Part shown: in pieces, positions 37,770 to 46,776 of the stretch
Numbering within the stretch: the first letter of the stretch is position 1
Layout of the letters: each line of letters begins with the position of its first letter
Assembly: GCA_021780695.1 (NCBI GenBank)
Contig: JAJXYD010000021.1
Location: 32,873 to 96,872, forward strand
Direction: 5' to 3'
Source of the DNA: Deltaproteobacteria bacterium
GTDB lineage: Bacteria; Desulfobacterota; Syntrophobacteria; Syntrophobacterales; Syntrophobacteraceae
Length of the DNA stretch: 64,000 bases
Notes under the pieces: generated by a model
Told to the model about the DNA's origin: nothing
Database searches by the model: none
Seen by the model: the letters and a program-made list of their open reading frames with translations, nothing else
Program-made: the position numbers and the translations under genes

Positions 37770-37944
37770 GGCGCTATTCCCGGCGATAATGTTTCTATAG
37801 TGCGCCGTGCCTGTTTTTTCCCAAAAAAGTAACTGGCCGATAAGATCGAATAGGTGTTAAAATCAACTTTCTGTCCGGTATAAATCGTTTAAGACCCGGT
37901 CGATCGGTTGTCTGATTTTCCCTATTGGCTCTAAGGAACTGTTT

Positions 37945-38637
37945 ATGGCTATTATCACGATTTCCAGGGGTTCTTACAGCAAAGGCAAGGAAGTGGCCCG
38001 GCAGGTGGCCGAAAAGCTTGGCTATCGGTGCATTGCGCGTGAGGTCATTTTGGATGCCTCAAAGGAATTCGACATCCCGGAGATCAGGCTCGTTAGGGCT
38101 ATCCATGACGCTCCTTCCATTCTCGACAGGCTTATGGGGGGAAAAGACAAGTATGTCGCTTTCTTTAGAGCCGCGCTCCTTAAACAATTAAAATCCGACA
38201 ATGTGGTCTATCATGGTCTTGCGGGACATTTTTTCTTGAGCGGCGTAAAACATGCCCTCAAGGTCAGGATTATTTCCGATATGGAGGACCGGGTAAGAAC
38301 CGAGATGAGGCGCGAAAGGGTGTCTGAAGAGGAGGCTCTGCGCGTTCTGACAAACGATGACCTGGAGCGAAGGAAATGGAGTCGGAGCCTTTATGGAATC
38401 GACACCGCCGACCCCTGTCTCTACGATCTCGTTATTCACATAAGGGATATCACCGTTGATAACGCCGTTAGCTTGATAACCCGCGCGGTTTGTCTTGACA
38501 GGTATAAGACCACCGCCGAGTCGCAAAACTTTCTGGAACAACTCTGTCTGCGTGCCGATAACGCCCTGATGGAGGGTAAAACCGATACTGACGTAATTTT
38601 TGAAACGGGGCGTATGTGCGCCACGACCAGAAGATGA
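37945..38637 (+). CDS. Cytidylate-kinase-like protein, first of a tandem pair
   Basis: 230 residues. The N-terminus ITISRGSYSKGKEVARQVAEKLGY is the modified P-loop of the cytidylate-kinase-like family (compare GxxGxGK in true Cmk). Residues to about 190 follow the family, with the LID-like arginine-rich MEDRVRTEMRRERVSEEEAL and the ending LYDLVIHI. It is about two-thirds identical by eye to the next gene over this span, a clear tandem duplication. The last 40 residues are unrelated to the neighbour. The true substrate of the family is not established, and CMP kinase activity is doubtful because the P-loop is altered. A weak TATAAA element lies at 37879-37884. Confidence 0.82.
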   Translation: MAIITISRGSYSKGKEVARQVAEKLGYRCIAREVILDASKEFDIPEIRLVRAIHDAPSILDRLMGGKDKYVAFFRAALLKQLKSDNVVYHGLAGHFFLSGVKHALKVRIISDMEDRVRTEMRRERVSEEEALRVLTNDDLERRKWSRSLYGIDTADPCLYDLVIHIRDITVDNAVSLITRAVCLDRYKTTAESQNFLEQLCLRADNALMEGKTDTDVIFETGRMCATTRR

Positions 38638-38649
38638 TTGGGGAAGGTC

Positions 38650-39477
38650 ATGGCCATTGTCACTATTTCCAGGGGTTCCTACAGCAAAGGCAGGGATGTG
38701 GCCCAAAAGGTCGCCCAAATGATGGGGTACCGTTGTTTGGCCCGCGAGGTCGTTCTCGATGCCTGCAAAGAGTTTAATATCCCGGAGGTGCAACTTCGCC
38801 GCGCGATTCATGATGCGCCCTCCATCCTTGAAAAATTTACCCATGGCAAGGAAAAGTATATTGCCTATGCTAAAAGTGCCCTGTTAAATCAGCTCCTGCC
38901 CGATAACGTCGTCTATCACGGACTTGCCGGTCACTTCTTCGTAGAGCGCACCGTGCGTGTTCTAAAGGTGAGAATCCTCTGCGACATGGAGGAGCGTATC
39001 AAGTGCGAAATGCAACGGGAGGGCGTATCGCGCGAGGAAGCCTTAAGAGTTCTTAGCGCCGACGACGAGGAGCGCCGCAAATGGAGTCTTAGCCTCTACG
39101 GAATTAACACCGCGGACCCGGCCCTCTATGACGTGGTGATCCATATAAAGGATGGAATGACGGTGGACGATGCCGCGGCTATCATCTGCGAGGCGGCCGG
39201 TTTTCCTGCCTTCCAAAGAGATCCCAGTTCGCAGAGAGCTATCGAGGCCCTGGCCTTTACCGCCAGAGTAAAGGCCGAACTCGTTCGAGTCAAACCCGAT
39301 GTCGAGGTGAGCGCAAACAACGGATTTGTTCGCATCACTGTAAAAGCCGCACTGGAGGAGGAAGACGAAGTCGTAGCCGAGCTAAGAAGGATCGCCCAAT
39401 CTATCCCGGGCGCAATCCGGGTAGATATCAAAGTGGCTCGCAGGGTTAAGTGGAGTGACGGCAGGCTTTTCCCCTGA
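38650..39477 (+). CDS. Cytidylate-kinase-like protein with BON-like tail, second of a tandem pair
   Basis: 275 residues from ATG 38650 (TTG 38638 also possible), starting 12 bases after the first copy's stop. Residues 1-190 repeat the kinase-like domain of the neighbour (ITISRGSYSKGRDVAQKVAQMMGY, LYDVVIHIKD). Residues about 205-265 (TARVKAELVRVKPDVEVSANNGFVRITVKAALEEEDEVVAELRRIAQSIPG) look like a BON domain, a small alpha/beta module that binds lipids or hydrophobic ligands. That addition separates the two copies' roles. It is probably co-transcribed with the first copy. Confidence 0.8.
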   Translation: MAIVTISRGSYSKGRDVAQKVAQMMGYRCLAREVVLDACKEFNIPEVQLRRAIHDAPSILEKFTHGKEKYIAYAKSALLNQLLPDNVVYHGLAGHFFVERTVRVLKVRILCDMEERIKCEMQREGVSREEALRVLSADDEERRKWSLSLYGINTADPALYDVVIHIKDGMTVDDAAAIICEAAGFPAFQRDPSSQRAIEALAFTARVKAELVRVKPDVEVSANNGFVRITVKAALEEEDEVVAELRRIAQSIPGAIRVDIKVARRVKWSDGRLFP

Positions 39478-39552
39478 AAGATAATGGCTTTGCTCTCCAC
39501 ACCACAGCTAAACGGCCCGCAAACCAACACTTCCCGCCGCACACCCCACCGT

Positions 39553-40947
39553 TCATAATGAAAAATCGATCTGCTTTTTTTTCATCTTTTCGATCAGAGT
39601 CGTTCGGTTTAGCCCCAGCAGCTTGGCGGCCTTGTTCTTGACGCCTCCCGTTCTCTGCAGTGCGTCCAGAATCAGGCGGTTTTCGAGATTGTCAAGCAAC
39701 TCCTTGAGATTTATCCCCTCGTCGCCAAGTTCTATCACCGCGGTTTCAGGCGTTCCTGCGATGACTTCGGAAGTCTGCATCCTTTTGGGAAGGTCGTGGA
39801 ATTGTATTTCGTCGGCATCTGTCAAGATTACAAGACGCTCAATTACATTTTCGAGTTCGCGGACATTGCCCGGCCAGTCGTATTGCTTGAGGCTTTCAAG
39901 GGCGGTGGGTGACATTCTCTTTATCGGCATGTTCTTTTTGTTGCAGTGCTGGTTTAGAAAATGGTGCACCAGCAGGGTTACATCGCCTGCGCGGTCTCGA
40001 AGAGGTGGAACGTGGATGGGGATAACGTTGAGGCGGTAAAAAAGGTCCTCGCGGAATTCATTTTCAGCCACCGCCCGTTCAAGATCTTTGTTGGTGGCCG
40101 CCAAAATGCGCACATCGACTTCAACGGTTCTTGAGCCCCCAACCCTTTGGAACTTCGTCTCCTGCAGGAAACGAAGAAGCTTTACCTGTAACTTCGGGCT
40201 CATCTCCCCGATTTCATCGAGGAAAACCGTGCCCTTGTTGGCCAGTTCGAACCTTCCCCGCCTTTCTTTAAAGGCTCCGGTGAAAGCTCCTTTTTCGTGG
40301 CCGAACAGTTCGCTTTCCAGTAACTCTTCGGGAATTGCCCCGCAATTGATCGGCACAAAAGGCATTTCGTTGCGAGGACTCTGGAAGTGGATCGCGTTTG
40401 CTATCAGCTCCTTGCCCGTTCCGCTTTCCCCGGTTATGAGCACCGTCGAATCGGTCTTTGCAACCCGCTTTATTACCCTGTAGAGTTGCTGCATGGGAGC
40501 GCTTTGGCCGATAAGTCTCTCGAGACGATGCTGCTCCAGGATTTGCGTGCGAAGAGCTACGTTTTGTTCCTTTAAGTCTTTATGCTCTATAGCCCTTCTC
40601 AGTGTCAGGATAATTTCATCGAGATTGGCCGGCTTCGATAGATAATCGTAAGCGCCGCGCTTTATAGCTTCGACCGCCGTCTCTATGGTTCCAAACCCCG
40701 TCAGAACTATTACCGGCGTTTCCGGATAATGCTCGACGAAATAGGCAAGGACCTCCATCCCGTTTAGATCGGGCATGAAGAGGTCGGTTAGAACCAGTTT
40801 GAAGCTGCTTTTTTGGGCCAACTCGATGGCGTCCTTGCCGCAGGTGGCTACCTCTACCTCGTAGCCTTCCTCCTGGAGACGTTCGACCACAATTTCCAAC
40901 GTTAGAGGTTCGTCGTCGGCAATCAGAATTTTCGGCTTAAATCCCAT
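39553..40947 (-). CDS. NtrC-type sigma-54 response regulator
   Basis: 464 residues. The N-terminal receiver has the acidic DDE near 11-13, the phosphoacceptor Asp55 in LVLTDLFMP and the Lys in YDYLSKPANLDEI. The AAA+ domain has Walker A GESGTGKE, GAFTGA in HEKGAFTGAFKERRGRFE, and Walker B VFLDEIGEM. The C-terminus is a Fis-type helix-turn-helix (LILDALQRTGGVKNKAAKLLGLNRTTLIEKMKKK). It activates sigma-54 promoters once phosphorylated. No cognate histidine kinase is adjacent, so its signal is unknown. Confidence 0.93.
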   Translation of the reverse strand: MGFKPKILIADDEPLTLEIVVERLQEEGYEVEVATCGKDAIELAQKSSFKLVLTDLFMPDLNGMEVLAYFVEHYPETPVIVLTGFGTIETAVEAIKRGAYDYLSKPANLDEIILTLRRAIEHKDLKEQNVALRTQILEQHRLERLIGQSAPMQQLYRVIKRVAKTDSTVLITGESGTGKELIANAIHFQSPRNEMPFVPINCGAIPEELLESELFGHEKGAFTGAFKERRGRFELANKGTVFLDEIGEMSPKLQVKLLRFLQETKFQRVGGSRTVEVDVRILAATNKDLERAVAENEFREDLFYRLNVIPIHVPPLRDRAGDVTLLVHHFLNQHCNKKNMPIKRMSPTALESLKQYDWPGNVRELENVIERLVILTDADEIQFHDLPKRMQTSEVIAGTPETAVIELGDEGINLKELLDNLENRLILDALQRTGGVKNKAAKLLGLNRTTLIEKMKKKQIDFSL

Positions 40948-41021
40948 GAATTTACCTGGTTATGCGTGAGAGGTCAGGGACAAAGTAAGAATGATTTCGG
41001 AAAAAACCGACGCTGGAGTCC

Positions 41022-41555
41022 CTATCTTTCATATGCGCCAGGTTGTCGGTTTTCTAAGCGCTCAGTGCAAAGTTTAAGGCAGGCCAGGCAGTCCGAGGTC
41101 TGGGCGCCAAGCTTGCAAAAACGGCCGAATCCATCGAACCAGTCATTTCCGGTTCGCGGGCAGATGCTTACGAACTCAAGGAACCGCACCAGTCGCTCGG
41201 TCGCGGTAGGATCGATGGCATGTTCGATGCGGCAGGCATTGGCTTCGGCGTCTTCGACGCCAAGCTGTAGAGTATTTGCGAAAAACTCTTTTAATACCTT
41301 GTGCCGGCGGATTACTTCCCTGGCTATCTCACGTCCGGAAGCCGTGAGGGTGACAAAACTATAGGGGCTGTAGTTGATCAGGCTGCGACCCGACAAAGCC
41401 TTGAGGGCACCGGTTACCGAAGCGCGCTGAACGCCCATCTGTTCGGCTATGTCCTTTGCCCGGGCAACACGGTTGGACTGCTCGAGATGGAAGATGACCT
41501 CAAGGTAGTCTTCCAAACTGGCGGACAGACTCTCGGTGCTTTCGCCGCAGAGCAT
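41022..41555 (-). CDS. DtxR/MntR-family metal-dependent regulator with Cys-rich tail
   Basis: 177 residues. The N-terminal winged helix (LSASLEDYLEVIFHLEQSNRVARAKDIAEQMGVQRASVTGALKAL) and the dimerisation part (EVIRRHKVLKEFFANTLQLGVEDAEANACRIEH) are characteristic of MntR/DtxR/IdeR. Metal-ligand candidates are visible in the second helix region (Glu19, His86, Cys108, His112). It lacks the SH3-like third domain; instead the last 50 residues carry Cys132, Cys147, Cys156, Cys159 and Cys163, a pattern able to hold a second metal or cluster. GGAGAGGAT precedes the start. No metal transporter adjoins it. Confidence 0.88.
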   Translation of the reverse strand: MLCGESTESLSASLEDYLEVIFHLEQSNRVARAKDIAEQMGVQRASVTGALKALSGRSLINYSPYSFVTLTASGREIAREVIRRHKVLKEFFANTLQLGVEDAEANACRIEHAIDPTATERLVRFLEFVSICPRTGNDWFDGFGRFCKLGAQTSDCLACLKLCTERLENRQPGAYER

Positions 41556-41607
41556 TTTATCCTCTCCGTTCTATCCTGATATTGCAATAACCGGGGCCAT
41601 TTACGTA

Positions 41608-41637
41608 ACATTACTTCATCTTTGCCTATTGTGTCAA
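41608..41637 (-). promoter_or_regulatory. Promoter of the DtxR/MntR-type regulator gene
   Basis: On the minus strand, TTGACA (41637-41632), an 18-base spacer and TAATGT (41613-41608). The -10 abuts a TTACGTAA palindrome (41601-41608) that could be an autoregulatory operator. Confidence 0.65.
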
Positions 41638-42151
41638 GTAAATCGCACGGTTGCAAGACCACTCGCCCGGTGCCGACAGCAATGAGGCCGATAACATTGA
41701 AAAAAATCTATCGCTATCCTGCGGCAATGATTCTTTTTGCTCTCTTTTCTTGATTTGGAAACAAATCAGGGGGTACCTTCGCCCTTCCGAATGCTTTGTA
41801 CACCGTGAACCTGGCACATCTTTCGTTGTCGGTTTCGCAGTAACTTCTTTTGAAAGCCGCCGCGCTTCCGGGCATATTCGCCATTTTATCGTTAAAAAAA
41901 AGACAACTGCTCATCAGTTCACAAACAGCCATTTATTTTCCCCTATAATCTGCTTTTCTAAGGATTGGCGGCGATTCTGGGCCAGGCGAGCCGAACTTAT
42001 TTACAATCGACCTGCTCTTTTTAATTTTATCTCCGAAAGGTGTCAATATGATACTAAATCAAGGGAAAAAGGGAGGGGCAGGCAGAGAAAAGCGGCCAAA
42101 AGCGTTGGACGCAGGAGCATTTGTAACAAACGAAAGAAATTTTAACAAATT

Positions 42152-42165
42152 TTAACAAAAGTTAA
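42152..42165. promoter_or_regulatory. Inverted repeat upstream of the RND operon
   Basis: TTAAC (42152-42156) and GTTAA (42161-42165) with a 4-base spacer, following two direct copies of TTTTAACAAA. It is about 115 bases before the adaptor start and could be an operator. AT-rich chance pairing is possible. Confidence 0.3.
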
Positions 42166-42281
42166 TTTGCCATGTCCTGAGTGGATGGGTACCATGCGGG
42201 CAGAATCGACTTGGAAGAACCCCTGTCAGGGCCCAAACCCCTGATCGAACTCAACTTGTGACTACTGCAGAAGGCAACCAA

Positions 42282-43484
42282 ATGGCTTTTCCACCGCAGG
42301 GCGAAGAAAATAGGGTCCAGGGGCGAAAATCGCGCCTGAGGCTGGGTCTTTGGATATATACGGTTTTGGGCATAGGGCTGTTTATCTTGGCCGCAAACTT
42401 GTTTGTTGGGGACAAACGGGCGGCGGGGAAACGTCCCGGCTTCCAGATGAGCGTTCCGGTTATCGCCTCTGTAGCGCAAAAAGGCGATATCCCCGTTTAT
42501 ATAACCGGGCTTGGAACGGTGACGGCTCTCTATACTGCCACCATACTGGCGCAGGTGAACGGTCAGGTCCTCACGGTCCCCTTTAAGGAGGGAGATATAG
42601 TAAAAAAAGGTGCGTTGCTCGCCCAGATTGACCCGGCCCCTTACGAAGCGGCGCTGCTCCAGGAGCAGGGCACCCTTGCAAGAGATAAGGCTATTCTTGC
42701 GGAGGCCAAAACAGACTTCAAACGCTACGATATACTTTCCAGGCAAAATTCAATAGCCCAGCAGCAAAGGGATGATCAAAAGTTCGTGGTCCAGCAGGAT
42801 GAAGGAACCGTCAAGCTCGATGAGGGGTTGGTTAAAGCCGCCCAGGTAAACCTTGACTTTGCCCACATTACCGCACCCTTTACCGGGCGAATCGGTTTGC
42901 GGTTCGTCGATCCTGGAAACATCATTGAGACTTCGACCAAAAGCGCTATTGCCGTGCTGGTTAAAGAACAGCCCATTACGGTCATCTTTCCGGTTCCCGA
43001 AGAGGACGTCGCCTCCGTTACAAAAAAGCTAAACGGTGTCAAGAGCCTGGAGGTCGACGCCCTTGACCGCGCTCAAAACCGTCTGATAGCCAGGGGACAC
43101 CTGCTTACCGCCGACAATCAGATCGATACCACAACGGGAACGGTCAGGCTAAAGGCCGTTTTCGATAACAGGGATAACTCCCTTTATCCAAACCAGTTCG
43201 TAAATGCCAGGCTGCTCATGGAAACCTTGAGGGGCGTTACGGTTGTCCCCTCGGCCGCCGTGCAGCGAAGTCCGCAGGGGACCTTTGTCTATGTCGTTGG
43301 AAAGAATAACAGGGTTTCGGTTCGCTGGGTAAGTCTTGGTCCGTCGGAAAAGGACATCCAGTCGATCGAAAAAGGCCTTTCTCCCGGGGAATCCGTCGTG
43401 GTGGAGGGTGCCGAGAAACTTAAGAACGGCAGCACGGTTCGGGTCCAAATAGCGGGCGCTAAGCGAGGCGGCGGGAAAATCTGA
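42282..43484 (+). CDS. RND efflux periplasmic adaptor, MdtA-like
   Basis: 400 residues from ATG 42282 with AAGG seven bases before; a GTG at 42258 is an alternative. One N-terminal membrane anchor ([21 protein letters not shown]) precedes the barrel-sandwich start [38 protein letters not shown], a coiled-coil hairpin of normal length (about 105-175, [29 protein letters not shown]) and the beta-barrel. The pattern is that of MdtA in the MdtABC system. It bridges the inner membrane pumps to the outer membrane channel. Its stop codon shares bases with the next start (TGATG). Confidence 0.92.
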   Translation: MAFPPQGEENRVQGRKSRLRLGLWIYTVLGIGLFILAANLFVGDKRAAGKRPGFQMSVPVIASVAQKGDIPVYITGLGTVTALYTATILAQVNGQVLTVPFKEGDIVKKGALLAQIDPAPYEAALLQEQGTLARDKAILAEAKTDFKRYDILSRQNSIAQQQRDDQKFVVQQDEGTVKLDEGLVKAAQVNLDFAHITAPFTGRIGLRFVDPGNIIETSTKSAIAVLVKEQPITVIFPVPEEDVASVTKKLNGVKSLEVDALDRAQNRLIARGHLLTADNQIDTTTGTVRLKAVFDNRDNSLYPNQFVNARLLMETLRGVTVVPSAAVQRSPQGTFVYVVGKNNRVSVRWVSLGPSEKDIQSIEKGLSPGESVVVEGAEKLKNGSTVRVQIAGAKRGGGKI

Positions 43485-46400
43485 TGAATCCCTCGCGCAC
43501 CTTTATCCTAAGGCCTGTTGCGACCACCTTGCTGATGGTGGCCATTTTGCTGGCAGGGGCGGTGGCTTATTATCAATTGCCCGTTTCGGCCCTCCCTCAG
43601 GTGGATTATCCTATCATCCAGGTATTGACTTTTTTCCCGGGAGCCAGCCCCGATGTAATGGCCTCCACCGTAACGGCGCCCCTCGAGCGTCAGTTTGGCC
43701 AGATGCCCGGTTTAAAACAGATGATCTCCAATAGTTCAAACGGCAGTTCTGTGATCATTTTGCAGTTCAGCCTGGAACTGGGCCTGGATGTGGCCGAGCA
43801 GGAGGTGCAGGCCGCAATAAACGCCGCGACCAGTTACCTGCCTGCCGATCTGCCCAACCCTCCGGTTTACAGTAAGGTCAACCCGGCCGACGCGCCGATT
43901 TTAACCCTCGCCCTTACCTCCAAGACCCTCACTTTGCCCAAGGTCGAGGATTTGGCAGATACGAGGCTTGCGCAGAAAATCTCCCAATTGCCCGGAGTGG
44001 GCCTTGTGAGCATAAGCGGTGGTCAGAGGCCGGCTATCCGCATAGGCGTTAACCCCGTTGCGCTGTCGGCCTACGGCCTGAGCCTTGAGGATGTTCGCCA
44101 GGCTGTGGCTGCGGCCAATGTCGACATGGCCAAGGGTTCCTTTGACGGCCCGAAGCAGTCTTCCCTGATCGGGGCAAACGATCAGCTTCTTGGCGCCAAG
44201 GACTTTAAACCCATGGTTATCGCCTATCGCAACAACGCCCCTGTGGTGTTGTCCGATGTGGCAACGGTTAGCGATGGTGCGGAAAATGTAAACCAGGCCG
44301 CCTGGATGAACACCACTCCGGCGGTTATCCTAAATATTCAAAGGCAGCCCGGCGCCAATGTCATCGAGGTCGTCGACAGGATAAAACGGCTGCTGCCCTC
44401 GCTTCGAAGTACGCTTCCCGCCGGTGTCGATGTGCGGATACTTACCGACCGCACCACAACGATCCGCGGTTCGGTCCGGGACGTTCAGTTCGAACTGCTG
44501 CTGGCCATAGCCCTGGTCATAATGGTGATCTTTTTATTCCTGCGAAACCTTCCCGCAACGCTCATTCCGGGTGTAGCCGTTCCGCTTTCCCTGGTCGGCA
44601 CTTTCGGCATCATGTACCTGCTGGGTTTTAGCCTCAACAACCTCTCTCTCATGGCGCTTACCATTTCGACCGGTTTCGTTGTAGATGACGCCATTGTTAT
44701 GATCGAAAATGTCACGCGCTTCATCGAACAGGGAGATTCGCCCGTACAGGCGGCCCTCAAGGGCTCTTCCCAGATCGCCTTCACGATCATGTCTCTTACC
44801 GTTTCGCTCATCGCAGTCCTCATACCCCTGCTTTTCATGGGAGATGTTGTGGGAAGGCTCTTTCGGGAGTTTGCCGTCACTTTGGGCGTGACGATCCTTA
44901 TCTCCGCGGTTGTCTCGCTTACCCTGACGCCCATGATGTGCGCAAAGCTGCTTCACCATACTCCCGAAGAGCAACAGGGCAAGTTCTACAAAAAATCCCA
45001 GGTCGTATGGGATAAGATCATCAACTTTTACGCTAGAACGCTTCGCTGGGTGCTCGATCACCAGACTCCTGCGCTTCTGGCCGCCGCGGCGACCCTTGTA
45101 CTGACGATCTTTCTCTATATAATTGTGCCCAAGGGCTTTTTCCCTGTACAGGATACCGGCGTTATCCTGGGTATCTCTGAAGCCTCTCAGTCCATATCTT
45201 TCCCCGCCATGGCACGGCAGGAACAGGCCCTGGCCAAAATAATCCTGAAGGATCCCGCGGTTCAAAGCCTATCGACTTTTATTGGCGTGGATGGCACCAA
45301 CATTACGCTTAACTCCGGCCGGATGCTCATTAATCTTAAACCCATCGAGGAGCGCCGCATGAGCGCCGTTGCGGTTATCCGCCGCCTTGACGGTGAAGTC
45401 TCAAAACTTGGCGGTATAAAGCTCTATATGCAGCCGGTGCAGGACCTTACGGTCGAAGATCAGGTCAGCCGCACACAGTTTCAGTATACCCTCGAAGACC
45501 CAAATACGGCGGAGTTGGATATCTGGGTCAAAAAATTTGTAGATGCCCTGCGTAAATCGCCCTTTCTTAGCGATGTGAGCAGCGATCAGCAAAACCAGGG
45601 GCTGGCCGCCAGGCTCGATATCGACCGCGCCACCGCCTCGCGCTACGGCATCACCCCTCAGTTGCTGGATAACACCTTATACGATGCTTTCGGCCAGAGG
45701 CAGATATCCACAATTTTTACCCAGTTAAACCAGTATCGGGTCGTGCTGGGAGTAGATGACGCTTTTAAAATTAGCCCGGCCTCTCTTAGAAACATCTACC
45801 TTCCAACCCAGACTACCTCGATTTCTACCACGGCTCCGGCAACGCCCTCCATTTCGCCGGTTCCGATAACACTTGGCCCGGTTTCCTCTGTTGCCTCCAC
45901 GACCTCGGCGGTAACTTCCTCGGCTACATCGGCCGCGGCCACTCCCAGCGCGGTGACAAACAATTCCACAACAAGCGGTGTGATAACGGGAAACCCTGAA
46001 GGGCAAGTTCCTCTGAGCGCGGTTGCCGGTCTTTCCCTTTCGACCGCCCCGCTCATGATCAGCCACCTGGGACAGTTTCCCTCCGCGACCGTTTCCTTTA
46101 ACCTCGCCCCGGGGGCTTCCCTCGGCCAGGCTACCGATGCCGTCGACGCGGTTTCCCGAAAGCTCGACATGCCCCAAAGCATTCAGACCAGCTTTCAGGG
46201 AACCGCCCAGGCATTTCGCGCCGCCCTTGCAAATGAGCCGATTCTGCTGCTTGCCGCCCTTATTACCGTCTATATCGTGCTTGGCGTTTTGTACGAAAGC
46301 TACATACACCCGATTACCATCCTTTCAACGCTGCCTTCGGCAGGCATTGGGGCGATTTTCGCCCTTCTGATCTTTCATTCGGAATTGAGTGTGATTGCCC

Positions 46401-46774
46401 TTATAGGCCTTATCCTACTCATTGGAATCGTAAAGAAAAACGGCATCATGATTGTCGATTTCGCCCTTGAGGCCGAACGAAAGGAAGCCAGGGAACCCCG
46501 GGAGGCCATTTACCAGGCATGCCTGTTGCGATTTCGCCCCATTATGATGACCACCATGGCCGCCATCCTCGGTGCTCTCCCTCTTGCCATGGGCAGCGGC
46601 ATGGGCTCCGAACTGCGCCGTCCCCTTGGGATTTCCATAGTTGGAGGCCTCATAATAAGCCAGGTTCTCACTCTTTATACGACTCCCGTGATTTACCTCT
46701 GGTTCGACGGTTTGGCCGTGCGCCTTAAAAGGTTCCGATTCGGGAATCTTTCTGAAGGCAATGGGGCAGGGTAG
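43484..46774 (+). CDS. RND efflux pump subunit, MdtB-like, with low-complexity insert
   Basis: 1096 residues; MdtB-type pumps are about 1040. Twelve membrane segments and two large periplasmic domains are readable. The proton-relay Asp pair is in [16 protein letters not shown]. The protein opens [46 protein letters not shown], as in MdtB. Between the strand ending NIYLP and [10 protein letters not shown], residues about 775-835 are a Ser/Thr/Ala/Pro-rich insert absent from the paralogue 46777-49896. It forms a heteromeric pump with the next gene product. Confidence 0.93.
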   Translation: MNPSRTFILRPVATTLLMVAILLAGAVAYYQLPVSALPQVDYPIIQVLTFFPGASPDVMASTVTAPLERQFGQMPGLKQMISNSSNGSSVIILQFSLELGLDVAEQEVQAAINAATSYLPADLPNPPVYSKVNPADAPILTLALTSKTLTLPKVEDLADTRLAQKISQLPGVGLVSISGGQRPAIRIGVNPVALSAYGLSLEDVRQAVAAANVDMAKGSFDGPKQSSLIGANDQLLGAKDFKPMVIAYRNNAPVVLSDVATVSDGAENVNQAAWMNTTPAVILNIQRQPGANVIEVVDRIKRLLPSLRSTLPAGVDVRILTDRTTTIRGSVRDVQFELLLAIALVIMVIFLFLRNLPATLIPGVAVPLSLVGTFGIMYLLGFSLNNLSLMALTISTGFVVDDAIVMIENVTRFIEQGDSPVQAALKGSSQIAFTIMSLTVSLIAVLIPLLFMGDVVGRLFREFAVTLGVTILISAVVSLTLTPMMCAKLLHHTPEEQQGKFYKKSQVVWDKIINFYARTLRWVLDHQTPALLAAAATLVLTIFLYIIVPKGFFPVQDTGVILGISEASQSISFPAMARQEQALAKIILKDPAVQSLSTFIGVDGTNITLNSGRMLINLKPIEERRMSAVAVIRRLDGEVSKLGGIKLYMQPVQDLTVEDQVSRTQFQYTLEDPNTAELDIWVKKFVDALRKSPFLSDVSSDQQNQGLAARLDIDRATASRYGITPQLLDNTLYDAFGQRQISTIFTQLNQYRVVLGVDDAFKISPASLRNIYLPTQTTSISTTAPATPSISPVPITLGPVSSVASTTSAVTSSATSAAATPSAVTNNSTTSGVITGNPEGQVPLSAVAGLSLSTAPLMISHLGQFPSATVSFNLAPGASLGQATDAVDAVSRKLDMPQSIQTSFQGTAQAFRAALANEPILLLAALITVYIVLGVLYESYIHPITILSTLPSAGIGAIFALLIFHSELSVIALIGLILLIGIVKKNGIMIVDFALEAERKEAREPREAIYQACLLRFRPIMMTTMAAILGALPLAMGSGMGSELRRPLGISIVGGLIISQVLTLYTTPVIYLWFDGLAVRLKRFRFGNLSEGNGAG

Positions 46775-46776
46775 GG

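Larger units (their letters stand above)
41556..42281. other. Long intergenic region before the RND operon (726 bp)
   Basis: This is the longest gene-free stretch in the window. It carries the mntR-type promoter (41608-41637), a perfect -10 TATAAT (41944-41949) with a poor -35, an AT-rich repeat of TTTTAACAAA (42140-42159) and a TTAAC/GTTAA inverted repeat. A 164-codon plus-strand open frame (41651-42145) has no family resemblance or good start and is probably chance. The efflux operon may have a leader of over 300 bases. Confidence 0.5.

Noticed and set aside
41813..41828. TGGCAC followed by TCGTT, resembling a sigma-54 -24/-12 promoter
   Set aside because: The -12 half has GT instead of GC and the nearest downstream gene starts about 450 bases away; no enhancer-like site is seen.
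41651..42145. 164-codon open frame before the RND operon
   Set aside because: No family resemblance, irregular residue composition rich in Cys/Arg, and no good ribosome binding site; treated as chance.
44534..45265. 243-codon open frame antisense to the MdtB-like gene
   Set aside because: It is a shadow of the RND gene, with repetitive Arg/Gly/Asp-rich sequence and no recognisable domain.
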